Source: Actinomycetota bacterium (lineage in GTDB: Bacteria > Actinomycetota > Acidimicrobiia > Acidimicrobiales > AC-35). From it: DNA of 39,138 bases. Made by a program: the position numbers and the translations under genes. Every line of letters starts with the position of its first letter. Within the stretch, counting starts at the first letter, position 1. Below, one piece after another: positions 15,917 to 23,566 of the stretch. The stretch lies in assembly GCA_005884125.1 (NCBI GenBank), contig VAXP01000009.1, forward strand, positions 1 through 39,138, in the 5' to 3' direction. Under the pieces are notes generated by a model that had not been told where the DNA came from, did not search any database, and worked only from the letters and a program-made list of their open reading frames with translations.

Positions 15917-16750
15917 ATGACGAGCTCCGATGTCTTCTCCGTCGAGGTGGAGGGCGGCGTGGCCACGCTGTGGCTCGACCGTCCCGCCCAGCGCAACGCC
16001 ATGGGGGCGGCCTTCTGGTCGGACCTACCCGTGCTCATGCGGGACCTGGGCGACGACGGCGACGTGCGGGCCGTCGTCCTGGCGGCCAAGGGCCCCCACT
16101 TCACCGTCGGGCTGGACCTGAAGTGGGCCGGTCTCGGTGGCGCCGTGGGCGGGGGCGACGGCGAACACGGGGGATCGCAGGCCGCCCGGTCCTGGCACGG
16201 CTACCGCAACGTGCGCCGCATGCAGAGCGCGATCAGCTCGGTCGCCGACTGTCCCAAGCCGGTGATCGCCGCCGTGCACGGGTACTGCATCGGCGGGGGC
16301 ATCGACCTCATCACCGCCTGCGACATCCGCCTGGCCGCGACCGACGCCGTGTTCTCGGTGCGGGAGACCCGCATCGCCATAGTGGCCGACGTGGGGACGC
16401 TCCAGCGTCTGCCCCGCATCATCCCCAGCGGCCACGTGGCCGAGCTGGCCTTCACGGGCAAGGACGTCGGGGCCGAGCGCGCCCACCAGATGGGGCTGGT
16501 CAACGACGTCTTCCCCGACGCCGAGGCGGTGGTCAAGGCCGCCCGCGAGATGGCGGCCGAGATCGCGGCCAACTCCCCGCTGACGGTGCAGGGGGTCAAG
16601 GCCGTCCTGCGGGCGTCGGCCGACCGCACGGTGGAGGAGGGCCTGGACTACGTCGCCGCGTGGAACATGGCCTACCTCCAGTCCGACGACCTCAAGGAGG
16701 CGGTGGCCGCCTTCCTGGAGAAGCGACCGCCCGTGTTCCGGGGCGAGTGA
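15917..16750 (+). CDS. Crotonase family protein, probable delta3,5-delta2,4-dienoyl-CoA isomerase
   Basis: A 277-residue crotonase-fold enzyme of fatty-acid beta-oxidation. Beyond the general family features (oxyanion-hole region, HGYCIGGG), it keeps the three acidic residues of rat dienoyl-CoA isomerase (Asp176, Glu196, Asp204, as I recall) with identical spacing: Asp130 in GGGIDL, Glu150 in VRETRIAI and Asp158 in ADVGTLQRLP. That favours isomerisation of 3,5-dienoyl-CoA in oxidation of odd-position unsaturated fatty acids rather than simple hydration. ATG 15917 is supported by a TACCAT hexamer 7 nt upstream. It converges on the Cys4 protein gene. Confidence 0.85.
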   Translation: MTSSDVFSVEVEGGVATLWLDRPAQRNAMGAAFWSDLPVLMRDLGDDGDVRAVVLAAKGPHFTVGLDLKWAGLGGAVGGGDGEHGGSQAARSWHGYRNVRRMQSAISSVADCPKPVIAAVHGYCIGGGIDLITACDIRLAATDAVFSVRETRIAIVADVGTLQRLPRIIPSGHVAELAFTGKDVGAERAHQMGLVNDVFPDAEAVVKAAREMAAEIAANSPLTVQGVKAVLRASADRTVEEGLDYVAAWNMAYLQSDDLKEAVAAFLEKRPPVFRGE

Positions 16751-16789
16751 CCAGCGGGCGAGAGAGCCGCCGAGCCTGCGCCGGCGAGG

Positions 16790-17137
16790 TCAGCGGCGGC
16801 GGGGCATAACCCGGCGCCACCACGGGAGGGTGGCCCGCTCCTGTTTCCTCTCCACCTCGTCGGCGATCTCGGGGCCCACCGCGTTCACCACGTCCTCGGC
16901 ATCGTCGAGCAGCTCGGCCACCTCGGCCGCGGGGACGTCGGGCTCGTCCTCGATCGCCGGGGAGACGAGGCTCCCGTGGGTCCAGCCCACATCGGCTAGG
17001 CGCTTCTCGTAGGCCGGGCAGTCGTCGGGGCAGCGCCAGGGCGCCTCGGGCGCCAGGTCGAGCACGCAGAACCGAGCCGTCTCCCCCGAGTCATAGGTCC
17101 GACTCTGGAAGTGCTTGCAGTCCTCCCGCATGGGCAT
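16790..17137 (-). CDS. Small Cys4 protein of unknown function
   Basis: A 115-residue protein I do not recognise. The first 40 residues hold four cysteines: Cys7, Cys24, Cys36 and Cys40 (REDCKHF, ARFCVLD, RCPDDCPAY), spaced CX16CX11CX3C, suggesting a zinc or Fe-S site. The middle is strongly acidic (DEPDVPAAEVAELLDDAEDV), and the C-terminus is basic and tryptophan-containing (WWRRVMPRRR). There is no signal peptide or membrane segment. A second ATG two codons in (17131) is equally possible. Composition matches the genome. It is convergent with the crotonase gene. Confidence 0.7.
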   Translation of the reverse strand: MPMREDCKHFQSRTYDSGETARFCVLDLAPEAPWRCPDDCPAYEKRLADVGWTHGSLVSPAIEDEPDVPAAEVAELLDDAEDVVNAVGPEIADEVERKQERATLPWWRRVMPRRR

Positions 17138-17179
17138 GACCGCATTCTCGCGCGGGGTCGCCGTCGCTCCGGGCCGCGC

Positions 17180-17806
17180 CTACTGGGTGGTGAAGCTCGT
17201 CTGGCAGGTGGCGGTCCCGGCACCGACGCTCACGTCGACGACGACGGTGAAGCCGCGTGGCGCCTGGGTGCGATCGAAGGTCACCTGGACCGAGGCTGAC
17301 CCCCTGGCGTCGGTGGTGGCGCTGGTGGTGGTGGGCCTGGTCGCGTAGCGGGCGGTCGCCGTCACCTGGGCCCGGGCCAGGTTGGAGCTCACCTGGACGG
17401 TGTCCGTTCCTGTCGCGGTGCCCCTGGGCCCCTGGGGAACCGACCGCGTCGTCGTGGTCCGGGGTGGGGTTGTGGTCGGCGCCTCGGTGGTCGTCGTGGA
17501 CGGCCGCGTGGTCGTCGTGGTCGAAGACGATGTCGTCGTGGTCGAGGACGTCGATGTGGTCGGGGACGTCGTGCTCGTGCTCAATGCAATCACGGGCAGG
17601 GTCGTATCGGTGGTCTCCGAGCTCGACGACGTCGTCGAGGAGGCCGAGGCCGCACCCCGTCCCTGGTGGGCGGCGTCGCTGATCCCCAGGACGGCGGCGG
17701 CGACGACGACCAGTGAGACCGCGGCCGCCAGCGCCAGTCGCAGCCATTGGGGCAACGCCCGCCACTGCTGCCCGAACCCGCCCCCGTCACTTCCCGCGCT
17801 CTGCAT
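17180..17806 (-). CDS. Membrane-anchored Thr/Ser-rich protein of unknown function
   Basis: A 208-residue protein with a short cytoplasmic N-terminus, one transmembrane helix (about 22-45, LRLALAAAVSLVVVAAAVLGI), a very Thr/Ser-rich low-complexity spacer (about 55-125, runs of TTTT and SSTT), and a C-terminal domain of about 80 residues with alternating beta strands (VQVSSNLARAQVTATARY, VQVTFDRTQAPRGFTVVVDV). Architecture suggests a wall-spanning stalk presenting a small beta-sandwich outside the cell. I recognise no family. The GTCGTCGTGG-like DNA repetition here is just the coding of Thr runs. It lies 55 nt downstream of the crcB pair on the same strand. Confidence 0.65.
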   Translation of the reverse strand: MQSAGSDGGGFGQQWRALPQWLRLALAAAVSLVVVAAAVLGISDAAHQGRGAASASSTTSSSSETTDTTLPVIALSTSTTSPTTSTSSTTTTSSSTTTTTRPSTTTTEAPTTTPPRTTTTRSVPQGPRGTATGTDTVQVSSNLARAQVTATARYATRPTTTSATTDARGSASVQVTFDRTQAPRGFTVVVDVSVGAGTATCQTSFTTQ

Positions 17807-17860
17807 GTTCCCCGGTCCAGGATGCCAGGCCGCCGTTCCCGTGAGCCGTCATCTCCACCT

Positions 17861-18229
17861 CTACGCCAGGAACAGGGCGAGGCCGGCCGCCCCGGCGAGG
17901 AGGCTGGCGCCCAGGTTGGCGAGCGTGTAGCGGGCCCCGCTCCCCGCTCCACCCTCCTCGGCCAGCCTGATCGCCTCCCAGGAGGCCGTGCTCCACGTGG
18001 TCAGCCCCCCGCAGAACCCGGCACCCACGATGGCACGGACGTGGGCCGACCCCGCACCGCCGAGGACCCACCCGGCCACGACCCCCAGGATGAGCGATCC
18101 CGCCACGTTGACCGTGAGCGTGCCGAAGGGAAACAGCCCCGACGTCCGCTCCTGGACGGCGCCGTCCACCAGGTAGCGGGCCACCGCGCCGACCCCTCCG
18201 GCCAGGCCCACCGCTAAGGCGAGGCCCAC
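17861..18229 (-). CDS. crcB: Fluoride channel subunit CrcB/Fluc (second of a pair)
   Basis: A 122-residue four-helix membrane protein of the Fluc family, which exports fluoride as a dimer. Family motifs are GGVGAVARYLVDG, FGTLTVNVAGSLILG with the conserved Asn, and GFCGGLTTWSTASWE. GTG at 18229 overlaps the upstream crcB gene by 16 nt, so the two are co-translated. Paired genes in actinobacteria are expected to make a heterodimer of opposite-facing subunits. No fluoride riboswitch sequence was recognised upstream of the pair. Confidence 0.9.
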   Translation of the reverse strand: MGLALAVGLAGGVGAVARYLVDGAVQERTSGLFPFGTLTVNVAGSLILGVVAGWVLGGAGSAHVRAIVGAGFCGGLTTWSTASWEAIRLAEEGGAGSGARYTLANLGASLLAGAAGLALFLA

Positions 18230-18750
18230 CGCATCCGTTCGGGGTCGAGGACACGGGCCAGGGTGATCCCCAGCCACGCCAGGGCCAGCCCCGCCCCCAC
18301 GGTGCCGGCCACGTAGGCCGCGGCCACCCCCGGGTGACCGTCGCGGAGGAGTAGGTCGGTCTCCACCGCGAAGGTCGACATCGTCGTCCAGGCGCCCAGC
18401 ACGCCCACGCAGAAGAAGGAGCGGGCGAGGTGCTCCGGCCCCCAACGCTCGAGCACCATCGTGAGCACCAGGCCGAGGAGGAAGGAGCCCGAGGCGTTGA
18501 CCGCGAAGGTGGACCAGGGCAGGCCTGCGCTGCGGGCAGGCCAGGCCAGAGCCAGCTCGTAACGGCCCAGGGAGCCCAGGAAGCCTCCGGCGCCGATGGC
18601 GGTGATCACGGCGTGCTGGCGGCCACGCCTGACGTGGGGTACGCGGTGATGTGTGGCTGAGGGTCCGGCGGGATCGTCGGGGGCGAGGTCGGGGTCGATC
18701 GGCAGCCGGTGGTCGTGGTGGTGCCGGGGACGCGGTAGACCGTTGCCCAT
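18214..18750 (-). CDS. crcB: Fluoride channel subunit CrcB/Fluc (first of a pair, with N-terminal extension)
   Basis: A 178-residue Fluc subunit. A hydrophilic, His/Asp/Pro-rich extension of about 48 residues (HHHDHRLPIDPDLAPDDP) precedes the four helices. Channel motifs are FLGSLGRYELALAW, FAVNASGSFLLGLV and GAWTTMSTFAVETD. An internal GTG at 18609 would remove the extension, but ATG 18750 has a TACCTT hexamer 8 nt upstream, and similar extensions occur in actinobacterial Fluc proteins as I recall. Its ATG overlaps the ATG of the divergent deazaflavin-type reductase, so the two promoters lie inside each other's coding regions. Confidence 0.88.
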   Translation of the reverse strand: MGNGLPRPRHHHDHRLPIDPDLAPDDPAGPSATHHRVPHVRRGRQHAVITAIGAGGFLGSLGRYELALAWPARSAGLPWSTFAVNASGSFLLGLVLTMVLERWGPEHLARSFFCVGVLGAWTTMSTFAVETDLLLRDGHPGVAAAYVAGTVGAGLALAWLGITLARVLDPERMRWASP

Positions 18751-19186
18751 GGCCCTCGAAGGTACTTACGAGCCCAGTGCGTGGGAGCGGATCGCCGACC
18801 AGGTGCAGCTGTACGAGCAGACGGGTGGCAGGGAAGGCGGCGAACTCCAGGGCAAACCGTGCGTCATACTCTGGACCAGAGGCCGCCACACCGGCGCCGT
18901 GCGCAAGTCCCCGCTCATGCGCGTGCGCGACGGCGACCGTTACGCGGTGGTCGCATCCCTGGGTGGGGCGCCGAAGCACCCTGTCTGGTACCTCAACCTC
19001 CTGGCCGATCCCCGGGTCAGCCTCCAGGACGCTGACGAGCTGCGCGACTACGTCGCCCGCCCGGCGGCGGGCGCCGAGAGACGGCAGTGGTGGTCGAAGG
19101 CCACCGAAGCGTGGCCCGACTACGACACCTACCAGGCGCGGACCGAGCGCGAGATCCCGGTGGTGATCCTGGAGCCGGTGAGCTGA
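18749..19186 (+). CDS. F420-dependent (Ddn-like) nitroreductase family protein
   Basis: A 145-residue split-beta-barrel protein of the deazaflavin-dependent nitroreductase family. Features are YEQTGGREGGELQGKPCVILWTRG (seen as YEQTGG and CVILWTRGR), RKSPLMRVRDGDRYAVVASLGG, and HPVWYLNLLADPRVSLQ, which is the family hallmark. Members use reduced coenzyme F420 to reduce quinones, enones or nitro drugs. This implies the organism makes F420. ATG 18749 is chosen over upstream in-frame starts because the family begins close to this point. Only two bases separate its start from that of the divergent crcB. Confidence 0.9.
   Translation: MALEGTYEPSAWERIADQVQLYEQTGGREGGELQGKPCVILWTRGRHTGAVRKSPLMRVRDGDRYAVVASLGGAPKHPVWYLNLLADPRVSLQDADELRDYVARPAAGAERRQWWSKATEAWPDYDTYQARTEREIPVVILEPVS
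18759..18764 (-). promoter_or_regulatory. -10 hexamer for the crcB pair (leaderless pattern)
   Basis: Minus-strand TACCTT lies 8 nt before ATG 18750, inside the first codons of the divergent reductase gene. Confidence 0.4.
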
Positions 19187-19204
19187 CGGGCCGGCGTCCC
19201 GTCA
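19184..19204. terminator. Stem-loop between convergent genes
   Basis: TGACGGG and CCCGTCA form a perfect 7-bp stem around a 7-nt loop, beginning at the stop codon of the Ddn-like gene. No T-run follows. It may act as a bidirectional transcript end with the convergent 91-residue gene. Confidence 0.35.
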
Positions 19205-19220
19205 CGGGCCCGGTCGACCG

Positions 19221-19496
19221 TCAGCCGGGGATGATGTTGTGCACCGGCTCCACCATGGGCTCGCCGATATCGATGCCGGACTCCTGGAGAATCGGCATCA
19301 GCGTGGCACCGAACTTGTCGAAGTCCGCCTGGGACTCCCAGATGTCGAACACCTGCAAGCCGTCACCTGCGCCGAAGCAGATGTGGTACAGCCGGCCCTT
19401 GGGTTTGCCCGCGCCCGCCTTGTCCAGCCGCTTGATCGTGTCGTCGTACTGGGCCGCGCTCATCGAGGCCGGACGGAAGTAGATACCCAGAGCCAT
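19221..19496 (-). CDS. Small dimeric alpha/beta-barrel-like protein
   Basis: A 91-residue protein. The pattern of YFRPASMSAAQYDDTIKRLDKAG, GRLYHICFGAGDGLQVFDIWES and FDKFGATLMPILQESGI (in pieces) resembles the ferredoxin-like barrel of antibiotic-biosynthesis-monooxygenase and related stress proteins: an Asp/Trp strand, VFDIWES, then a helix. A catalytic role is not evident. ATG 19496 has the Shine-Dalgarno GAGGAGG 5 nt upstream, and a TACGAT -10 candidate lies at 19523-19528. The frame extends far upstream, but that portion is the antisense of the LVIVD gene and is rejected. Confidence 0.75.
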   Translation of the reverse strand: MALGIYFRPASMSAAQYDDTIKRLDKAGAGKPKGRLYHICFGAGDGLQVFDIWESQADFDKFGATLMPILQESGIDIGEPMVEPVHNIIPG

Positions 19497-19592
19497 GTGT
19501 GCCTCCTCGCCGTGTTCGTCCGATCGTACCGGCTGGGGTGTGCACGCAGCTCCGCCGCCCGACAGCTCACCTCCCGCGTACCGGGCCCTCTT

Positions 19593-19622
19593 TTGACGCA
19601 TCCGTCGGGGGCTCGTTAGCGT
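19593..19622 (+). promoter_or_regulatory. Promoter for the LVIVD-repeat gene
   Basis: TTGACG (19593-19598), an 18-nt spacer and TAGCGT (19617-19622) make a good sigma70-type promoter. The leader to GTG 19662 is about 32 nt. Confidence 0.5.
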
Positions 19623-19661
19623 CTGCCCAGGAGCCCGGAGGGACGGGCGGCTGGGGGAGCA

Positions 19662-21116
19662 GTGAGACATCGGACGTTCCGGCTCGTCGGCGTGGTCGCC
19701 ACCGCCGTCGTCCTGTTGGCCTGCGGTGTGACCGTCGGCATCCGCGCCGCGGTCGCGCCCGCCGCCGAGCTCCCCCCGACTCCCGACCTGCCCTGCGGTC
19801 CCGGGGACACGCCCGAGACGATCCAGGGCCGGGTTCCCCTGGCCGACTACAACTCGGGCCGGGCCGCCCTGGGCTACACGTGCAACGCCTCCCAGGTGAG
19901 CCACGTGGGCTCGAGCGGGCGGGGCGGGGGGTCGAGCGGGGGCTACCGGGTGTTCCGGTACGTCGACGGCGCCGGCCACGCCTGCGCCTACTACGACACC
20001 ACACTGCTCTTCCCGGCCAACGCCTACGCGGCGGGAACGGGCCTGACCGGGGTGTGGGCCCTGGACATGGCCGATCCCGCCCATCCCGTGCACACGGCGA
20101 CGCTGTCCACCCCGGCCATGCAGTCCCCGCACGAGTCCCTGAGCATCAACGTCAAGCGAGGCCTGCTCGGCGCGGTGATGGGCAACCCCCTCTACCACCC
20201 GGGCCAGTTCGACCTCTACGACCTGACCGGGGACTGCCGCCATCCGCTCCTCAAGGCCACCCTGCCCATGGGCGTTCTCGGCCACGAGGGCTCCTTCGCC
20301 CCCGACGGGAACACCTATTACGCCAGCTCGCTCTACGGGCACACGCTCACGGCCATCGACGTCTCCAACCCCCTGCTGCCCACGATCCTGTGGACGTCGC
20401 TCAACTGGAACGTCCACGGCTTGAACGTGAGCGACGACGGCAAGACGCTGTACTTCGCCGACCTGGCCAGGAACGGCTTGGACAACGTGGCTGCGGCGGG
20501 AACCGACTCCAGGGGCCTCACCATTCTCGACGTGAGCCAGATCCAGTCCCGCGCCGCCAACCCCCAGGTCACGGTGATCAGCCACCTGACCTGGCCCGAG
20601 GTGAGCACCCCCCAGACCGACCTGCCCGTGACCATCGCCGGCCACCCCTATCTGGTGGAGGTGGACGAGTTCGCCGACGCCGACAACGTGGGTGCGGCCC
20701 GGCTCATCGACGTCGCCGACGTCAAGGCGCCCAAGGTCGTCTCCAACATGCGGCTGGCCGTGAACAACCCCAGCCATCGCAACGACGGATCGCAGCAGAA
20801 CGACCCGAACGCCACCAGCGGGCTGCAGGGCTACGCCGGGCACTATTGCGGCGTCCCCCAGCAGGTCGATCCGGGCATAGTGGCCTGCTCGTTCATCCTC
20901 TCCGGCCTCCGCGTCTTCGACATCCGCGATCCCCTCAACCCCAAGGAGATCGCCTACTTCAACCAGCCCTCCACCACCACCAGCGCGGCCCAGGGACCGC
21001 AGGGCGCCTACGCCATGTCCCAGCCCGCCTTCGACACGGCCAGGCGCCAGATCTGGTACTCGGATGGCAACAGCGGGTTCTACGTCGTCCAGCTGAACAA
21101 CGGCGTGTGGCCCTAG
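19662..21116 (+). CDS. Exported LVIVD-repeat beta-propeller-like protein
   Basis: A 484-residue protein with an N-terminal signal or anchor helix (LVGVVATAVVLLACGVTVGI). The rest is built of short repeats such as GVWALDMADPAHPV, HTLTAIDVSNPLLP, ARLIDVADVKAPKV and GLRVFDIRDPLNPKE. These match LVIVD/YVTN-type blades, so a beta-propeller outside the membrane is likely. Several cysteines (LPCGPG, YTCNAS, HACAYY, GDCRH, HYCGV, VACSF) suggest disulfides. Function is unknown; family members occur as surface or secreted binding proteins. GTG 19662 follows a GGGGGAG stretch closely. The nucleosidase gene follows 13 nt downstream on the same strand. Confidence 0.8.
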   Translation: MRHRTFRLVGVVATAVVLLACGVTVGIRAAVAPAAELPPTPDLPCGPGDTPETIQGRVPLADYNSGRAALGYTCNASQVSHVGSSGRGGGSSGGYRVFRYVDGAGHACAYYDTTLLFPANAYAAGTGLTGVWALDMADPAHPVHTATLSTPAMQSPHESLSINVKRGLLGAVMGNPLYHPGQFDLYDLTGDCRHPLLKATLPMGVLGHEGSFAPDGNTYYASSLYGHTLTAIDVSNPLLPTILWTSLNWNVHGLNVSDDGKTLYFADLARNGLDNVAAAGTDSRGLTILDVSQIQSRAANPQVTVISHLTWPEVSTPQTDLPVTIAGHPYLVEVDEFADADNVGAARLIDVADVKAPKVVSNMRLAVNNPSHRNDGSQQNDPNATSGLQGYAGHYCGVPQQVDPGIVACSFILSGLRVFDIRDPLNPKEIAYFNQPSTTTSAAQGPQGAYAMSQPAFDTARRQIWYSDGNSGFYVVQLNNGVWP

Positions 21117-21129
21117 ACGGCCGCTGACC

Positions 21130-21846
21130 GTGAACGCCGCCCAGGATCACCCCGACATCGCCTTCATCTGTGCCATGCCCATGGAGCTACGGCCCCTGGT
21201 CCGCAAGCTCTCGCTGCGCAGGACGCAGATCGGCCCCGTCGTCGTCCACCGGGGAAGCCTGGGACGCCTCGACGTGGTCGCCACGGTGACGGGGATGGGG
21301 ACCAGGCTGGCCAGGCGGGGCACCGAGCGCCTGCTCGACGCGGTCGGGGTCGACAAGGTCGTCGTGGTGGGCATCACGGGCGCGGTGGACGACGTGACCC
21401 CCATCGGCACACTGGTCCTGCCCGAGGTCGTGGTCGACGCGGCGACAGGCGCCGAGTACCGGCCTTCCGCCGTTGGTCCGGGCACGGCCAAGGGGAAGAT
21501 GTGGACCGGTGACGAGCTGCTCACCGACGTGGACGTGATCGCCGGGCTGCGGGCGCGGGGAGTCGTCTCCCTGGACATGGAGACGGCGGCCATCGCCGAG
21601 GTGTGCCAGGGGCGGGGCATCCCCTGGTCGGTCTTCCGGGTCATCAGCGACCGGGCCACGGACGGGAGCGTCGACCAGGAGGTCTTCCACCTCAGCCACC
21701 AGGACGGCACGCCCAACTGGGCCGCCGTGGGCCGGTACTTCCTCACCCACCCGGGACGGATCCCGCGCATGGCCAGGCTGGCCAAGGGCGCCCGCTTGGC
21801 CACAGAGGCGGCGGCCGACGCCGCCATCCGCGCCTGCGCGGCGTAA
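21130..21846 (+). CDS. MTA/SAH nucleosidase-like protein (phosphorylase superfamily)
   Basis: A 238-residue PNP/UDP-phosphorylase-fold protein. It has the catalytic-site elements of methylthioadenosine/S-adenosylhomocysteine nucleosidase: an early Glu in CAMPMELRPLV, the ribose-binding Glu in LDMETAAIAEVC, and the purine-binding Asp in RVISDRATDG. The likely role is hydrolysis of MTA, SAH or another nucleoside, which recycles methionine sulfur. The central region is shorter than in classic Mtn, so specificity is uncertain. GTG 21130 lies 13 nt after the LVIVD gene, so read-through transcription is likely. Confidence 0.8.
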   Translation: MNAAQDHPDIAFICAMPMELRPLVRKLSLRRTQIGPVVVHRGSLGRLDVVATVTGMGTRLARRGTERLLDAVGVDKVVVVGITGAVDDVTPIGTLVLPEVVVDAATGAEYRPSAVGPGTAKGKMWTGDELLTDVDVIAGLRARGVVSLDMETAAIAEVCQGRGIPWSVFRVISDRATDGSVDQEVFHLSHQDGTPNWAAVGRYFLTHPGRIPRMARLAKGARLATEAAADAAIRACAA

Positions 21847-21894
21847 GTCGCACACACCGCCCTCCACGTAGAACCACGCGTCTCGGGTGGCCCG

Positions 21895-21900
21895 TAGGCT
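21895..21900 (+). promoter_or_regulatory. -10 hexamer for the DUF1614 gene (leaderless pattern)
   Basis: TAGGCT lies 7 nt before ATG 21908 and decides that start over the in-frame GTG at 21887 and the ATG at 21926. Confidence 0.45.
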
Positions 21901-21907
21901 CCCGGGC

Positions 21908-22597
21908 ATGCGCCGGTCCCCCACCATGCACTGGCCCGTCGCCATCCCCTTCATGGTGGCCATCGTGGTCATGCTGGTGCTGGTCGTCTCCCTGCTCGAG
22001 GTGGGCGCCGTCACCTACGCCTACGAGCGCCTGGGTCTCGACCGGAACTGGGCCTACGGCCTGCTCATGGCCTCGATCCTGGGCAGCGGCGTGAACGTCC
22101 CGGTGACGCGGCGGCACGGCGACCCCCGGGTGCTGCCGGCCGTGGTGCGGCACTACGGCGTCTCCTACGTGCTGCCGCCGGCAGCCAGTCCGGGAGCGAC
22201 CGTGATAGCGGTCAACGTGGGGGGAGCCATCGTCCCCGCTGCCCTGTCCGCCTACCTCTTCGTCCACGACGGGCTCGGCCTCCGCTGCCTGGTGGCCCTG
22301 GCCATCGTCACCGTTCTCGTCAACCGCCTGGCCCGGCCGGTCCCGGGCCTGGGCATAGCCGTGCCCGCCCTGGCGCCGGCAGCGGTCGCCGTGCTGGCCG
22401 CCGGCCTGGTGGGAGGGAGGGCCGTGGCCGCCGTCGCCTACGTGGCCGGAACGCTGGGTTGCCTGCTCGGTGCCGACGTGCTCCACCTGGGCAAGGTCAG
22501 GGCCCTGGGCGCTCCCGTCGCCTCGATCGGCGGCGCCGGCACCTTCGACGGAGTCTTCCTCACCGGCATCGCCGCGGTGATCCTGGCCGCGGTCTGA
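21908..22597 (+). CDS. DUF1614 family membrane protein
   Basis: A 229-residue integral membrane protein with roughly six or seven hydrophobic helices. Family-type features are the first helix (FMVAIVVMLVLVVSLLEVGAVTYAY), GSGVNVPV after the second helix, the polar VIAVNVGGAIVPAALSAYL in the middle, and the C-terminal GGAGTFDGVFLTGIAAVILA. DUF1614 proteins are of unknown function and are found in archaea and bacteria. The Asn/Gly-rich membrane motifs suggest a transporter or channel. ATG 21908 follows a TAGGCT hexamer by 7 nt. It converges on cysA with a 6-nt gap. Confidence 0.8.
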   Translation: MRRSPTMHWPVAIPFMVAIVVMLVLVVSLLEVGAVTYAYERLGLDRNWAYGLLMASILGSGVNVPVTRRHGDPRVLPAVVRHYGVSYVLPPAASPGATVIAVNVGGAIVPAALSAYLFVHDGLGLRCLVALAIVTVLVNRLARPVPGLGIAVPALAPAAVAVLAAGLVGGRAVAAVAYVAGTLGCLLGADVLHLGKVRALGAPVASIGGAGTFDGVFLTGIAAVILAAV

Positions 22598-22603
22598 TCC
22601 GGC

Positions 22604-23566
22604 CTACCCGTCTCCGGCCGTGACCGCGCCGGCGACGGGCCGTACGAAGAGCTCGATGCCTGGCGTCACCGCCAGCTTCTCGGCCTCGCCCCTGGTGATC
22701 TGGACCCAGAGCTCGCCCTTCCCGTCCCTCTCGAGGTCGACCCTCACCTCGAAGCCCAGGCGGACGACGCGCTGGACGGTGGCGGCGACGGAGGATGGCT
22801 CGGGCCGGTCGAACAGCTCCAGGTCGTGGGGCCGGACCAGGACACCGTCGAGCCTGGTGACCGGTCCCAAAAATCCCATGACGAAGGCGTTGGCCGGCTT
22901 GTCGTACAGCTCGTCGGGAGTGCCGACCTGCTCGACCCGCCCGTTGTTGATGACGACGATCTCGTCCGCCACCTCCATGGCCTCCTCCTGGTCGTGGGTG
23001 ACGAACACGGTGGTGACGTGGACCTCGTCGTGGAGGCGCCGCAGCCACGCCCGCAGCTCCTTGCGCACCTGGGCGTCGAGGGCGCCGAAGGGCTCGTCGA
23101 GAAGGAGCACCTCGGGCTCGACGGCCAGGGCCCGGGCCAGGGCCATGCGCTGGCGCTGGCCTCCGGAGAGCTGGGCGGGGTAGCGGTCGGCGAACTGCTC
23201 CATGTGCACCAGCTCGAGCAGCTCGTCGACCCGCCTCTTGACCGCGGCCTTCGGCTGTCTGCGGATCTCCAGGCCGAAGGCGACGTTGCCGGCGACGGTC
23301 ATGTGCTTGAAGGCGGCGTAGTGCTGGAAGACGAAGCCGACGTTGCGACGCTGAGGGGGGAGGGTGGTCGAGTCCGTGCCCCCGATCTGGACCGTTCCCG
23401 CGTCGGGGGGCTCCAGTCCGGCGATGATGCGCAGGAGCGTCGACTTGCCCCCGCCCGAGGGCCCCAGCAGCGCGGTGAGCGATCCCGCGGGGATGTCGAT
23501 GGACACATCGGAGAGGGCGGCGAAGGTGCCGAACCGCTTCGTCAGGTGGCTCACGGTGATCGCCAT
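22604..23566 (-). CDS. cysA: CysA, sulfate/thiosulfate importer ATPase
   Basis: A 320-residue ABC ATPase that powers sulfate/thiosulfate uptake. Walker A is [11 protein letters not shown], the Q-loop is [21 protein letters not shown] (the HYALFxHMTV-type segment is typical of CysA), the signature [15 protein letters not shown] and Walker [15 protein letters not shown]. The C-terminal 90 residues ([15 protein letters not shown] onward) are the TOBE-like regulatory domain. ATG 23566 overlaps the TGA of cysW (ATGA). It is the last gene of the binding protein-cysT-cysW-cysA operon. Confidence 0.95.
   Translation of the reverse strand: MAITVSHLTKRFGTFAALSDVSIDIPAGSLTALLGPSGGGKSTLLRIIAGLEPPDAGTVQIGGTDSTTLPPQRRNVGFVFQHYAAFKHMTVAGNVAFGLEIRRQPKAAVKRRVDELLELVHMEQFADRYPAQLSGGQRQRMALARALAVEPEVLLLDEPFGALDAQVRKELRAWLRRLHDEVHVTTVFVTHDQEEAMEVADEIVVINNGRVEQVGTPDELYDKPANAFVMGFLGPVTRLDGVLVRPHDLELFDRPEPSSVAATVQRVVRLGFEVRVDLERDGKGELWVQITRGEAEKLAVTPGIELFVRPVAGAVTAGDG

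Noticed and set aside
17440-17640. Possible tandem DNA repeat rich in GTCGTCGTGG
   Set aside because: The repetition is explained by Thr/Ser runs in the anchored protein encoded on the minus strand; units are irregular.
18214-18300. Fluoride riboswitch for the crcB pair
   Set aside because: The pair's start lies inside a divergent gene and appears leaderless; no riboswitch-like structure was seen.
19497-20843. Upstream extension of the 91-residue protein into a 540-residue frame
   Set aside because: The extension is antisense to the LVIVD gene. A Shine-Dalgarno at the right distance supports ATG 19496.
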